From Hyphochytrium catenoides (Eukaryota > Sar > Hyphochytriomycetes > Hyphochytriales > Hyphochytriaceae): a DNA stretch of 28,267 nt. Shown one piece after another: positions 8,736-19,207 of this stretch. Under the pieces are notes generated by a model that saw only the letters and a program-made list of their open reading frames with translations, had not been told where the DNA came from and made no database searches. The DNA is taken from positions 3,121 through 31,387 of the forward strand of contig FLMG01004236.1 in assembly GCA_900088475.1 (NCBI GenBank). The letters are read 5' to 3'. Made by a program: the position numbers and the translations under genes. Within the stretch, counting starts at the first letter, position 1. Every line of letters starts with the position of its first letter.

Positions 8736-10231
8736 GCCTGCTGGTGATAATGAGCAGATGCTCTAATAACCGACAAGGGCTTGGGTGCTGCTGGCTTCCA
8801 TGGTTATGCCAAGCACCGTACGAAGAAAGCTCTGAACAGAGGACGACACAAGGAGCTTCTTGAAGAATCTTCATTATCAGCAGCGCAACTTTTGTGATGA
8901 ACTTGGCGCCAAACTGAGCGCAAAATGTCTCCTTTCTGACCTCCTTTTTATTTTATTGTGTTGTTTGAAGAAGTGTTTATCATGACCTTAGGCTGTCCAA
9001 AGACTGGTTTTACCTAAAATATTAAGACTACCCCAGGAGCTGGAAGATTTTAGACCACGGTTTTAATTATGTTTCTGAGAGGAGCCGTCACCCTAAAGGA
9101 ATTAAAGAGGGTATAGGAGTGAAAGGAGCTCAGTTTCAGCACTTGTGGCTTGGCAAGAAAGAAGAATCAGCAGCTGCACAGACCAGAGAAGTGCAGTTCC
9201 TACTCCCAACCTTAATTTAAGAGAGCTCTTGAACTCATAGTCAATAACAGACCGGATCCCTTCCATTTAATTTAAAGGTTGCTTCTAGTATATTTTTGTA
9301 TGAGATCGCCATTTATGCTTCCCGGTTCTGCCAGCGACATAGTAACCTTTGAGAAAGTGAATGGAGGAAGGCAAAAAACGGTGGCTACTTGTCCTTTCTC
9401 ATCAGCTGCCAAGATTGAGCAGCAGGACGACAGGTACTTGTACCAAGGTTTCTCTCTCTCTCTGCATCGTTCTTCTGATCCATGCCGGCACTCACTTCTC
9501 TCTCTCTCTCTTCCTTGGCCTCTCTCCTGTCTGTTTCCTGCTCTTCTTCCTCCTCCTGCCTCTGGGCAGCACTGGGCCAGCATCATTGTCCAGCTTCCTT
9601 CCTCCTTTGCTTGCCTTTCTTGGAGCTTTCCATCCCTTCTTCGTTAAGGTCGCCGCTGCTCCTCGTGGCTCTGATCTTCCAAGGCTCAGCAGCTACTCGT
9701 CCTCCTCCGCCCGTGGGACATAACAGCCGCGCCTCGCAGAGCAGTTCGTCGGGCCAGCTTATCGTCGGATTTACTGAGGGAGAGGTGCTGCGAGGCCCAA
9801 GCAGGAAAGGAAGAACACTTTCAAATGATGGATCTATTAAGGCTGATTGGAGTTCAGCAAAGAGCAACGACGGGACAAGTCAACAAGCTAGAGCCGTCCC
9901 TTCAGACTAAGAGAAGAGGACAATAGGTTCCTAGACGAGAGAGAGAGAGAGTTACTCAGCCCTATCGGAAGAGCTCTCTCGCTCACGAAAGATTGGCTGG
10001 AGAATGGCTCTAGGAAGGAATAATAAGGCATCTATCAGTCCGTGGTCATTGACACCTCTGCGTCACTTGACCTCGAGCTCGTGCTCGCTTCGTCTCATTC
10101 TCAGAAAAGATCCTGGACCGTGGTGGTGACGAACAAAGCCGCTTTCCCACTTGCAGAGACGAGTACCGCGCGACGGACGAATCAGTAGAGCCCTAAACCC
10201 AGAAGAACGAGGAGAAAAAGTTTTCCACAAG
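8736..10231. other. Spacer, no supported gene
   Basis: 8740-9270 is fairly AT-rich with no long frame. 9270-9910 has overlapping open frames on both strands that are Ser/Leu-rich (sense) or Arg/Glu-rich (antisense) and follow CT runs near 9448-9515. The + frame 9482-9910 starts with ATG and has a hydrophobic, Ser-rich N terminus that could mimic a signal peptide, but nothing else supports it. 9930-10230 probably holds the promoter and leader of the next gene. Confidence 0.5.
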
Positions 10232-11377
10232 ATGCACGCATTAGCATCCGCCGTGCCTGCTTCCACGCTTTCCCGAGTGCCACTTCAGACGTCGTCAAAG
10301 GTCAATGAACGCATTGCAAAGGAGGCAGCCAACAATGTCTCGTCTCTCTTCACTCTTTCCGCAACCTCAAAAGCTGGCGTCCCGAGTGCTGAGGACTATA
10401 GCCGCCGGCTCTCTGAGCTGGCGAGGGAGTGGGACATTGAGAGAGTGCTAGAATGTAATGCCTCTCTGTTTGGCACCCTTGGCCTCTTGCTAGGTCACTT
10501 TGTGAGTCGCTATTGGTAAGATTATGTCGGTGCCATCACTAAAAGAAGAGAACCGATCGATGCGGGAGAGAGACGTGGCCTTTGGAGTTTTGCTCTAGTT
10601 CTGTCTGCACGCTGTCTCCCTTGGTGGGCTGCCTGCACGCTGCCTAGCTTCAGCTGTTGATGCGTGAGCCTGCTAGCAACTATTGATTGATCTTTGTCCT
10701 GCTACGGCTGCTTCCCATTGAGAGACCCTTCGTCTCCTTATCGTTCTTCCTTCTTCGGGTCTGGCCCGCACTTCTTCCTATTCCTGTTTTTCACCCTGCT
10801 GCATGGGAAGAGGGCTATGCTTCCTCTCATTCTCTCTTGTTCTTACATGTTGCTGCGCGACCGGACGACTTCTCCTTTGCTGATCCTTCCTGACTCGCTG
10901 GTGGTCAGGAATAACTTTGGTTGATCGCTCTCCTCCTCTCGGTCTTGATAGGTTCCTGTTCACGACCGCCATCCTTCTCTTCCTGCTCCAGCACGCTGTC
11001 CAAGGCTGGTGTCCTCCCCTACCTCTCTTTCGCTCTATGCTGGTAAGGGCTTTCTTATAACGATGCAGGCTTTTGCTTAGACTCCGTCTGCTGCCAAGAG
11101 ATCGTCTCTCTCCTTCTCTGCTGGTGAACCTGCCTGCCGGTGGACCCTAGCATCAGTGACCATCTCACTCTGTTCATCCGTTCAGGGAGTGCGCACCCAG
11201 GCGGAGATTGACGATGAGAAGATGGCGCTTAAGCTGCTGCGGGGAGACTTCAATGAGCTCGTCGGGAAGGACAAGAGAGAGGTGCTGGAGATTTTCAGGA
11301 GGAATGCGGAGGAGAGAGGCAGTCTCCTGGGGCACTCAGGCTTCTCTCTGCAGAAGGAGGAGAAGAAAGAGCTCTAG
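10232..11377 (+). CDS. DUF2892/YgaP-like small membrane protein, three exons
   Basis: Exons are 10232-10515, 10952-11042 and 11186-11374 plus the stop, giving 188 residues. The introns (10516-10951, GTAAGA to GATAG; 11043-11185, GTAAGG to TTCAG) join in phase. Splicing restores a continuous protein of the DUF2892 (inner-membrane YgaP-like) type common in proteobacteria. It has RLSELAREWDIERVLE at residues 59-74, a first hydrophobic segment ~78-91, a second ~96-109 and the family signature QHAVQGWCPPLPLF at 108-121. GVRTQAEIDDEKMALKLLRG at 126-145 follows, and then a charged C-terminal tail. The first 58 residues are extra compared with typical bacterial members and are rich in Ala, Ser and Arg with few acidic residues early, so they could be an organelle-targeting sequence (inference). 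The frame stays open upstream to 10151 but without ATG, so 10232 is chosen. The role of the bacterial domain is not established; in some proteins it is fused to rhodanese. A eukaryotic, intron-containing copy suggests old horizontal transfer. Confidence 0.8.
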
Positions 11378-11667
11378 ACAGCACTTGTAGACTAGAAAGC
11401 AGTAGAATAGAAGCAATGCCTCAGCAGACGTCGAGGTCAGTACGAAGAACTAACGCGGCCCGCTAAAGGGCGAATGGCTTTCTTTCTCTACTTTATTCCC
11501 ATCTTCAATCTATGGTTCTCTGCATGGGCTCCTGCACGCTGCTGCTTTGTCGTCAGACAGCAGCTGAGAAAGGTACGAAGACGCAAGAAGCTTTTGAAGC
11601 TAATAAGCGTGAGATCAGATGAGAGTAGGATAATATAGTCAAAACCCACTCATCCTCCGAAAGATAT
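11378..11667. other. Spacer between DUF2892-like gene and M28 relic
   Basis: 290 bp without a long frame. It presumably holds the 3' UTR of the upstream gene and whatever remains of the 5' end (signal-peptide exon, promoter) of the M28 gene. No AATAAA is visible on the + strand. Confidence 0.5.
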
Positions 11668-12677
11668 GATGGTTCTTGGTACCAGCGAACTCGCGGAAGG
11701 GAAACGTCTCATCTCCACCACCACCCGCGAGGATCATTAAGAATGGATGACACAGAGTCAATAATGGAACTCCTTAAGGACGGCATCAACTTTGTGGATG
11801 TTACAGATGGCATCTGGACTGAACTCCCCAAGATGGCAGAGCTATCCAGAGAGCGTGCTCGTACCTATCCGACCAAGTCCTTACATAAGCCTTTGGTCAC
11901 ATCTCTTATCACAACGATTGACAACTCTTACGTCCAAAGCTTCTTGAATAAGTTCACCTCCGTTCACACTCGTTACGGGAACTCTTCTATCAGCACAGTT
12001 TCTCTTCGCTGAGGCCAAAAACCTCGGAGGAAATGCTAGACAAAAGAGAACGGATATATTCTTGAATGTCACAAAGGCCAAGCACCCGTCGTGGAAGCAA
12101 TCTTCCATAAATTGCAAAGCTCACCGCCACAAACCCGACCGAGAGGTCAGGTGGCATCGTCATCCTAGGGGCTCACCAGGATTCCAGCAGCATTGTAGGA
12201 GGCTATAACCTTTCAGCGAACAGAGCCCCCGGATATTTTGATGACGATGGTACAGGCTGTGCTAACATCCTAGAAACGCTAAGACCTCCCCTGGTAAATC
12301 CTAGCTTCGCTCCCGGTCGTCCTGTTGAGTTCCATTTCTATGCTGCGGAGGAACTTGGGCTAACTGGAAGTCAAGCGATTGCCGCACAGTATCGCGCGAA
12401 GAGGATTCCGGTCTACGGAATGTTGCAGAACGACATGACGGGATATGTGGGTCAATCGAAGCCTGTCTACGTGATCCTTACGGACGACACCAACGCAGCT
12501 GCTTTGACACGCGTCCTTCGCTTCCTAGCTAAGGCGGCTGCTCGGATCACGCCAGCTGGAATCGGACTGGCTTCCCATCTTCCTCAGATTCAACATACGG
12601 GCAATGACACCGTGCAGTACACATTATTTAGCCATATGGCAGAGCTTATGAAGGCTTTCGATCGCCTTCGCCCTTGA
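11668..12677 (+). pseudogene. Decayed secreted M28 (leucine aminopeptidase-type) metallopeptidase
   Basis: The sequence matches M28E-type leucine aminopeptidases (Zn exopeptidases, usually secreted). An N-terminal propeptide-like part (ELAEGKRLIS; then GINFVDVTDG; FLNKFTSVHTRYGNSS) precedes a catalytic domain. The zinc-ligand motifs are still visible: GAHQDS (~12168), FDDDGTG (~12240), AAEELG (~12345), NDMTGY (~12429) and IQHTGNDT (~12590). The reading frame is broken. There is an in-frame TAA just before 11743, a 2-nt change near 11750, one extra base near 11992 and one extra base near 12110 (ATAAATT). No intron could explain changes this small. In the catalytic domain the family's Cys-containing CGYxCSDHxSW loop is missing: the protein jumps from RITPAGIG to the HTGNDT motif in ~15 residues. 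The signal-peptide exon is not found. It is therefore most likely a pseudogene, unless the single-base changes are assembly errors. It is tail to tail with the S9 homologue at 13894-17467. Confidence 0.8.
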
Positions 12678-12792
12678 GCTTTTGCTCTTTAAAGCTTAGT
12701 CTGAGGCTGCAATCTTCTTTTCTTCGTGGTCACATTTGAGCGGAATAGTTATCCCAATGGCAGCAAAGAGCCTACCTTTGGGACTGTTCTTC

Positions 12793-12798
12793 AATAAA
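12793..12798 (+). terminator. Possible poly(A) signal of the M28 relic
   Basis: AATAAA lies 116 nt after the M28 stop codon on the same strand. It may be a remnant of the former 3' UTR. Confidence 0.4.
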
Positions 12799-13805
12799 CT
12801 GGTGACAGCTTGCCTTGATGAGCGCCAGCTAAGGATAAATTTGCGCTCATTGCCTGCAATAAAGAGCGAGACGAAGAGAGGGACGAACGGAGGCAGCGTT
12901 TATTAGACTAAAGATTCTACTATAACCCTCTGTTGTTGAAAACTTACACTGAGGCCTGTATTATAAGTGGTGCAACCTCCAGCACCGTTGCATTGACACC
13001 GTAGTCTTAAGGACTCCGCCTCTCTGGACACCATTTTCCGTGCGCATGAGAAAGGCAGTGTCAGATGGGGTCGGGTCATCTTTGTTAGGCTAATAAGCTC
13101 TTTAATAAGCTCAGTTCGCCCCCTTCCTGGACACGATATTCCGTGTCATCATCTGTTAGACTAAGTTAAGAAGCTTTTTATGGCGCGTCAGACCTAAGCT
13201 AACGACGTCCTGGATCTGTCTTCCCTCCATGTTCTCTTTTCTTCTCTATCTTGTCTCTTGAGCCTCTTTCCGTCACCGGAAGATCAACGACTCATGGTTG
13301 CACATTCAATATCTGCTCCCTCTCTGTGGCGGTGGGAGCTCAGACAGCAGAGAAGATGGCTGCGCAGCTCTTTTTCGCTAAGGGGAACAGGCCGGCTGTA
13401 GACAACAAGGGATATCGTGTCAAGGAGAGCCGCTTAGTTGTATCACCAGTTACTGAACGGGAGAGGCATTCCCTTCTTCTTGGGGTGGAGGTTTTGATAT
13501 CGCGTCTGTCTACGGTCAGTCCCCAGTGACCTTTCGGCCCCCTTCGCCCTAGGCACGGTCGGCAGTGTTGGCAGTTAAAACCCCTACAAAAAATGATGAG
13601 CGGCGCTTTTTGAGTTCGACGAGGAATTACCTTCTCAAGTCCTTCATAGACCAAGCCCGCCGCTCCTTGTTACTATGGCATCGTTAGCGGGGATAATATG
13701 TCTCTTCAACGTTACCATTGTTCTCTCTTCAATGAGGATGTCCAAGGAGATTATTGAGCAGCTCATCGATGAACACCATCAGTCCGAGCCAACGAAGGGA
13801 ACTGT

Positions 13806-13811
13806 TTTATT
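13806..13811 (-). terminator. Poly(A) signal of the prolyl oligopeptidase-like gene
   Basis: TTTATT on + reads AATAAA on the minus strand, 83 nt after the minus-strand stop codon at 13896-13894. Confidence 0.55.
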
Positions 13812-13893
13812 CAATAAGTTAAAGAACCCCTAGGACAACTTCTTTTGGACATTGGTGCTTCCCTTCAACTCCTATGGGTTTACTGCTACCTCT

Positions 13894-16800
13894 TTACAGA
13901 GCACCAATCTGATCCAGGGTCAGACCAAGAGCCTGGACAGACACTTTGGCATAGATCTCGTCCCCGTTTGGCTGTAGAAATGCATCATAGGTAGCAGCAG
14001 CGATGGTGTTGTTGGACTCCCTGCCCTGATAGAGCTCACGGAACGAAGCGACGTACTTGAGCATCTGGTAGTTCCACTGCTCATGCAGCGGAGGCGAAAC
14101 CAAAGATCAGGAAATTAGCAATCTGACCTTCTTTTCAGCTAAGAGAGTATGGAAGTAGAGGAATAATCTAGGTCGAAATCTGAGCATCGCAAGGCAAAGG
14201 CTGAGTCAATCTAAGAAAATCCGAAGGGCGGAATGAAAGAAGAGTTACTGCAGATGAGCAGCGAAGACGGGAAGGAATGTTACGCGTGACTAGCGGATAG
14301 TGTTTGACTTACGCCGTTGTAAGAGCCAGCGAAAAAGATTGCAGGGTACTTAGTGTTGGCCTTGATGTTCTCTGCTGGGGAGTAGCCCTTGATAGTCTTT
14401 ATGCCCACATAATGACAGAAGAGACAGGAATGTCATGGGTAAATGATGGAAGTGGTGCTTCAAGCTAAGGCTTCTCTTACATTGAAGGTATCCCGCTCAT
14501 GGACATTCCCATACTCTTTCGCCCACGAAATGCCGGTTACTGAAGGGAAGAAGGGGAGACGAATGATCAGCCGAAGAGAAGAAAAGTGCAAAGGGCCATG
14601 CTTGAGAGGTGAAGGCAGTGGCTTCTAGAGGTCTAAAGTTAGAAGAAGCGCGATGGGAATATTGCAGTGAAAAAGCTACTATCAAGATATGGGAGACAAA
14701 AGCGAGAAAGGCATTCGACAGAGAAATCACCAATTAAGGGCTTATTAGGAAAGAAGAAACCTAAGAAAGAGGCCAATGAAGATGTGGCTTTCTACTCTTA
14801 CCGACAAGCTGGAGGGTAAGAGGGGAGACATCCCCGTTCTGAACCAGAACAGCTTTGACCAGGTCTGGTGCCTGGTTGACTGCCGCCATCACCAAAAGGC
14901 CAGCTTTAAGAGACAAAATAGGAGAAGGTACGTTAGAATGGCAGAGTTGTTGTCGCGTGGTGCGGCAGATAGATTGGCGAAGACCAGGCATTAATTAGGC
15001 CAGTCTTTCCCGTTCAAACCGCTTCTCCTCATTGGCCACGGTGTCTGATTGCCTATTCTCTCTGCTCTTCGTTCCACCGTCCAAGCCTCTCAACGGACAA
15101 AGGCGTACCTCTAGAGTCATAAGAGTCAGTAGTCACAGCAAGTTGGGCGCTGGAGGTGATGCCAGTGTCAATCAGATTCTTGAGAACAGCTTTCAGATCC
15201 TCAAAAGCGTTTGTGGTGTTCCTGGCGTAACCAGCGGCACCCCATTCCTTACTGAGAATATTAGTTCCGCGGACCATTACAATGGCGATGACAACACCCC
15301 GATTGAGGAGCGCAACCCTATGTTGAAAGGAGCGAACAACGACAGGATGGACATGCAAAGATGCAGCGAAGAAGCGAGGGAGGAAGGGCAGTATTGTCAG
15401 TAAGCGGCGCTCTGGTTCCCTCACTACGTGAAGAAAACAATGAGAAGATGTATCGAAGCTTACTTTTCTGGGTCATAAGAGTTTGCCATAGAAAAGCCAC
15501 CCATGCCACCAGCTACTGTGTAGACAACTGTAGGTTGCGGCTTGCTGGACGCAGCAACAGTCTTCTTCCGCATAATGGTGACAGGAATAGTAACTGCCTC
15601 TTTGCCGTTGCTTGGCGTGTAGGTGACATCGCTTCGCTTCACCTCATAATCCGGAAGGTTGGGAGTAGCCATCGCTGAAGGACGCTATTATTTATCGCAG
15701 TACAAGCCCATCAAATAGTACGAAAGAGCGAGGTTAGTTACCGACGCAACTTTGCCAGTATGGCTAGGGCTATGTAAGCTATGAACAAGCATGACAATGC
15801 AGGAGTTTCTCTTCCTTCAAAACACTAGATAACAGTGGCGAGGCAGCAGGGGGCACCAAGAAGGTAGGAGTGGCCTAAAAGTATAAGGACGACAAAAGGC
15901 GATAGGAGCACCGACGTAGATAAGCTTTGAACTTGACGTCTTGATGTCCACTCGATATAGAGATGGCGGTGTGAGCTGGGGAGGTTTGAGTGTAGGCATG
16001 ACGATGAGTCAGGCTGAAAGAGAAAATTTAAAGTGCTAGATACGATCGTTCCTTCTTCGCAGGACACGGTGGACTATTGGTACTGTTACTGACTTGGAGG
16101 AACCTACCAGGCTTTCTGTTTGAATGTCAAGCTGATCGGTCTTCTTATAAGCGATGTTATAAGAAACTGATGGGTACAGCGTCGAGCTAGGACCGAGGTT
16201 AAGGTTGACCGCAAGAGGAGTAACTGCCTCGTTCTCGTCCAGGATCCAGGCTCTTGCAGTGGCCCCTGGGTCATAGAGATATTACCAGGGATAAGCCTTC
16301 TGGTTGCCGAAGCGGAACAGGGAAGAGAAATCGTTCCAGCAAACGTTAAGACCAGTAGACGCAATTTTATTGACAGGAAAAGCTTGAGTTCGGGTAACCT
16401 TAAAGTCCAGAAAAGAAAGACAGCTTCTTTTACCTTGAGACCCACCACTAAGAATACACCAAGACTCTGAAAAGCTTAGACGTTCTGAAATAGCTTGAGG
16501 GGGAAGAGCCACTTCTCTCCAGTTCTTCCCCAAGGGCGTAGCGAGGTCTCCTACGAGGTAGCTTGTACCGAAGGCGTAGAACGCGTTGGACTCAGATGTT
16601 CTCAGAACATATTTAGATCCAATGACCTGAACCTGAAGGATTGTTGTTGCCGAAGAAAGAGTGAGGCCCACTTGCATCAGCCATGATGGACAAACAAAGA
16701 GACTCAGGAGCATATTTTTCAAATGTAGAGCTTACGAAAAGAGGACAGTGAGAGATAAAAGCAGCATCAATAGCATCCGGACAGCGACAAAAGGGTGACA

Positions 16801-17467
16801 ACATCACTTGTCATCGAAGCTCTTTTTAGATATCATTGCACCTGATAAACAAGATGAGAAGCTTCCCGCCCTTACCTCAATAATACCAAAATCATCGGGG
16901 TAACGGGTGGAACTCACACCGTTCTCATACCAGTAGTACTCTTTGTATGCCCCAGGATCTGTAATACCATGTACACAAACCCTATCTCAAGTCGCCCATT
17001 GTCCGAGAACATGGAGGCCAGTAGCACCAGGTACCTGACGGTGAGGAGTTGTTGAGAAGGAGGTATGTAAAGAAAGAGGACCTAGCAAAAGCCCTGCAAC
17101 GTCATATCAACTATGTCCTCCACAACGAAGGAAGATGCATCCACGGGATGATAGGGCGCTCCATACATTTTAGGTCAGCGAGGCACTCATCCATATACTC
17201 TTTCATCTTATCTACCCGGTTGTGACATTATTACCTGTCTGTGACTTGGTTGATCGTCAGCTGAGCTGCCTTCGGATGCCTATAGAGCTCCTTGTCCTCA
17301 TTCACGCTTGTTCCTACGATATGGCTTTTAAGGACATTATACTCTTCGTCGACATAGAAGAGCTCGTCATTGTCCACTGGTGACCATGCGCTGGAGGATA
17401 GCGCAATCTTTTCGTCGTACTTTTGGTCTTCTTTGCCGGAGAGGTTGACGAACCTGGCATTCCATAT
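13894..17467 (-). CDS. Prolyl oligopeptidase (S9A) homologue, 12 exons visible, N terminus not found
   Basis: Exons on the minus strand: 17467-17235, 17093-17035, 16958-16876, 16632-16286, 16186-16108, 15763-15742, 15674-15464, 15317-15109, 14903-14802, 14539-14481, 14396-14313 and 14100-13894. They total 1695 nt in a single continuous phase (564 residues plus stop). Eleven joins need introns of 68-344 nt; all have GT donors and ten have AG acceptors. The product follows S9A prolyl oligopeptidase blade by blade: SSSAWSPVDNDELFYVDEEY with VGTSVNEDKELY, then DPGAYKEYYWYENG, YVLRTSESNAFYAF, DVTYTPSNGKEAVTIPVTIM, VAGGMGGFSMANSY, the RGTNILSKEWGAAGYARN strand, GLLVMAAVNQAPDLV, ISWAKEYGNVHERDTFN and PPLHEQWNYQMLKYV. 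The family is ~710 residues; the first ~180 (N-terminal part of the propeller) are not seen in the 900 bp upstream. The catalytic positions look replaced: the nucleophile region reads AVTTDSYDSRAGLLV instead of GGSNGGLLV, the DHDDR region reads GSYNGV, and the AGHG region reads LQPNG. The product is probably an inactive homologue or an expressed relic. Confidence 0.75.
14101..14312 (-). other. Intron with GT donor but no AG acceptor (ends TG)
   Basis: On the minus strand the donor GTAAGT is at 14312-14307 and the homology resumes in phase at 14100 with GTTTCGCC. The sequence before the junction is CTGATCTTTG, so the intron would end in TG. An in-frame TGA at 14109-14107 prevents simple read-in, and no AG lies between that stop and 14100. 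It is either a rare GT-TG intron or a mutated acceptor. Confidence 0.55.
15742..15763 (-). other. 22-nt microexon of the prolyl oligopeptidase-like gene
   Basis: The segment CCATACTGGCAAAGTTGCGT plus CG is bounded on the minus strand by CCTAG and GTAACT. Inserting it (7 codons plus 1 nt) is what keeps the flanking exons in phase. It supplies the Trp-Gln-Ser that aligns just before the family's D-Y/F-x-V strand. Confidence 0.5.
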
Positions 17468-19207
17468 CTGAAACAGAAAGAGCACCAACAAGAGTGACAG
17501 AGACAGTCAGAAACTCGCCTTTAAGTCGATAGGAGGCGTGAAAAGTGTTCCTTGACGTCAAGTGATCATAAGTGACTGGATCTCATTCCAGATAGATTAC
17601 TACCTGTCGACAATATATATCTTAGGCTTTTCTCTGCCTCTCCCGCTTTCCGGTACGTCCTTTTGCACTCATTATCACCGTTAACAAAAAGACGATGAAG
17701 CTTTGCTTGGCAATGTCCAATTGCCATAGGTCCTTATAGTTCTACCAGGAGAGAGGAACAAAGCAAGACGCGATGAGATGGAAAATGGTGAAAGCCGCGT
17801 GTGGCAGTAAAAGTTCTATTCTTCGTTTCTCCCCCCTCGATTTCACTATCCTTTTCTTTTGGTTTACTCTAAGACCGAGCATGCGCCAACCTTGTCTTTC
17901 TGCTTTTATTTTTGATAGAGTGAACTAACTAGAGAAAGATGAGAGTTGAAAGACAAAAACAGAGAGAAGAGCCAACAGAGAGAGAGTTGACAGAGAAAAG
18001 AGTCACAGGAGACAGAGACGCCAGCGAGAGAAAAAGGGACTAGGCCTCCCAAAAAGGTAGATAGATAGATAGAATATTATAGAGGGTGACCAGGAAGAGC
18101 GAGAGAGACACAGAGGTAAATGAAAGCCAAAGATATGATGTAGGCACCACAGAGGAGAAATAAAGACGCCGCGCCACGGTAGAAATACTCGACGATGAAG
18201 AACGGACACAACCAAAAAGGATAATAGCGAGGAAGAAAGAGACAGAACCACCACGAAGAGAGGCACACAGCGGCCGCCGATAATTAGAGAAAAGAAGGAC
18301 GTATAGTAAATCGTAAAGGAGAGAGCAAGTGAATGATAATGATAAGGAACCCTTTCCCGTCCACACGCAACAATCGCTTAGAACTATGTGAGATTCCTTC
18401 GCGCATAATGTGTCGTGCCTCTATCTTCCGCTCGTCTCACCTGTTGTCTCATACACCTCTCTCTCTTTCATAACACACACAACATTCAATCCCTCCTTCT
18501 CTCTTTCCCTCTCCTCGGCCCTTTGGACTCGATAACGGCACCGGTTGTGAGAATCAAGCTATAGCTCAGAGAGCGTACCGTTCGAATTTTCCAACTTGAA
18601 GGCAAGAAGAACCCTATAGGGGTTCAAATTCTGTTCAGGCTCTCTGGCTCATTCCGTCCACTCTCTTCTTCTCCCAACCCTTTGTGCTACTCCTGGCTTG
18701 AATGCGTGGCGCTATGTGGCTGTACGTGTCGACCCCAACAAGAAACTAACAAGTGATTGGATCAGGTCCAGCCCACCAGTTCAGGAGATTCTAATCACCT
18801 GTTATCTCTTTTCTGTCGTCATGGTATCGAGAACAGTTTCTTGACTTCCGTGCCAGCTGAAGGTGGAGCTTTGCATCTGTTTGACCCTAACCCTCTCTGT
18901 AGGGCTTTCTTGGTATAATGGTGATGAACTGATCTCATCGTGTTATCGCCGCTACTAGCGCTCTTACGTTAAGAGGCAGGACAATCTGCAGCAGGGCACA
19001 GGAGGAAACGCTGTTGAATGTCGTCCTACTTTACTTAAATACTTATATTAGCCTTCTCTAGTACCTCTTATAAAATTACAAAATACATCGAAGACATCGG
19101 CAGCAGGCAAACATACACGAAGTGAAGGAAGTACAAGGAAGAGGAAGGCAATAAGAAAATGAGGCTCGTCTCTTCCTCAGGATCTATTTCTTCTTCATCC
19201 TCTTGCA
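17468..19207. other. Spacer, no supported gene
   Basis: 17468-17900 should carry the 5' exons of the prolyl oligopeptidase homologue, but I find none that fits in phase. A splice-donor-like CGACAG-GTAGTA on the minus strand near 17608 did not join usefully. 17930-18320 is GA-rich, with a short GATA run near 18057-18072 and only compositional ORFs on the minus strand. 18400-19050 has no long frame. A CCCTAACCCT motif is at 18885-18894. Confidence 0.5.

Larger units (their letters stand above)
12678..13893. other. Spacer between two peptidase genes
   Basis: No gene is supported. Open frames at 13251-13529 (+) and 13340-13654 (-) overlap each other and have no recognisable motif. The segment 13025-13175 contains two imperfect copies of a block with the core TGGACAC.AT.TTCCGTG (13025-13042 and 13128-13145), each followed by a TGTTAG.CTAA element. 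Confidence 0.5.

Noticed and set aside
10151-10231. Upstream extension of the DUF2892-like frame
   Set aside because: It starts with TTG, not ATG, and the first ATG is at 10232. It could still be coding if an upstream exon splices to the TTGCAG at 10151.
14443-15403. Several + frames inside the prolyl oligopeptidase-like gene
   Set aside because: They are shadows or run through introns. The minus-strand exons align to a known family with splice sites in phase.
17492-17890. Candidate 5' exons of the prolyl oligopeptidase-like gene, for example a donor-like CGACAG-GTAGTA near 17608
   Set aside because: No open segment joins in the phase required by exon 17467-17235, and none resembles the family's N terminus.
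18555-18641. tRNA-like A box (TAGCTCAGAGAGCG) and B box (GGTTCAAATT)
   Set aside because: The acceptor and T stems do not pair, the D loop would have only 3 nt and the A-to-B spacing is wrong for the matching tRNA class. At most a decayed tRNA-derived SINE fragment.
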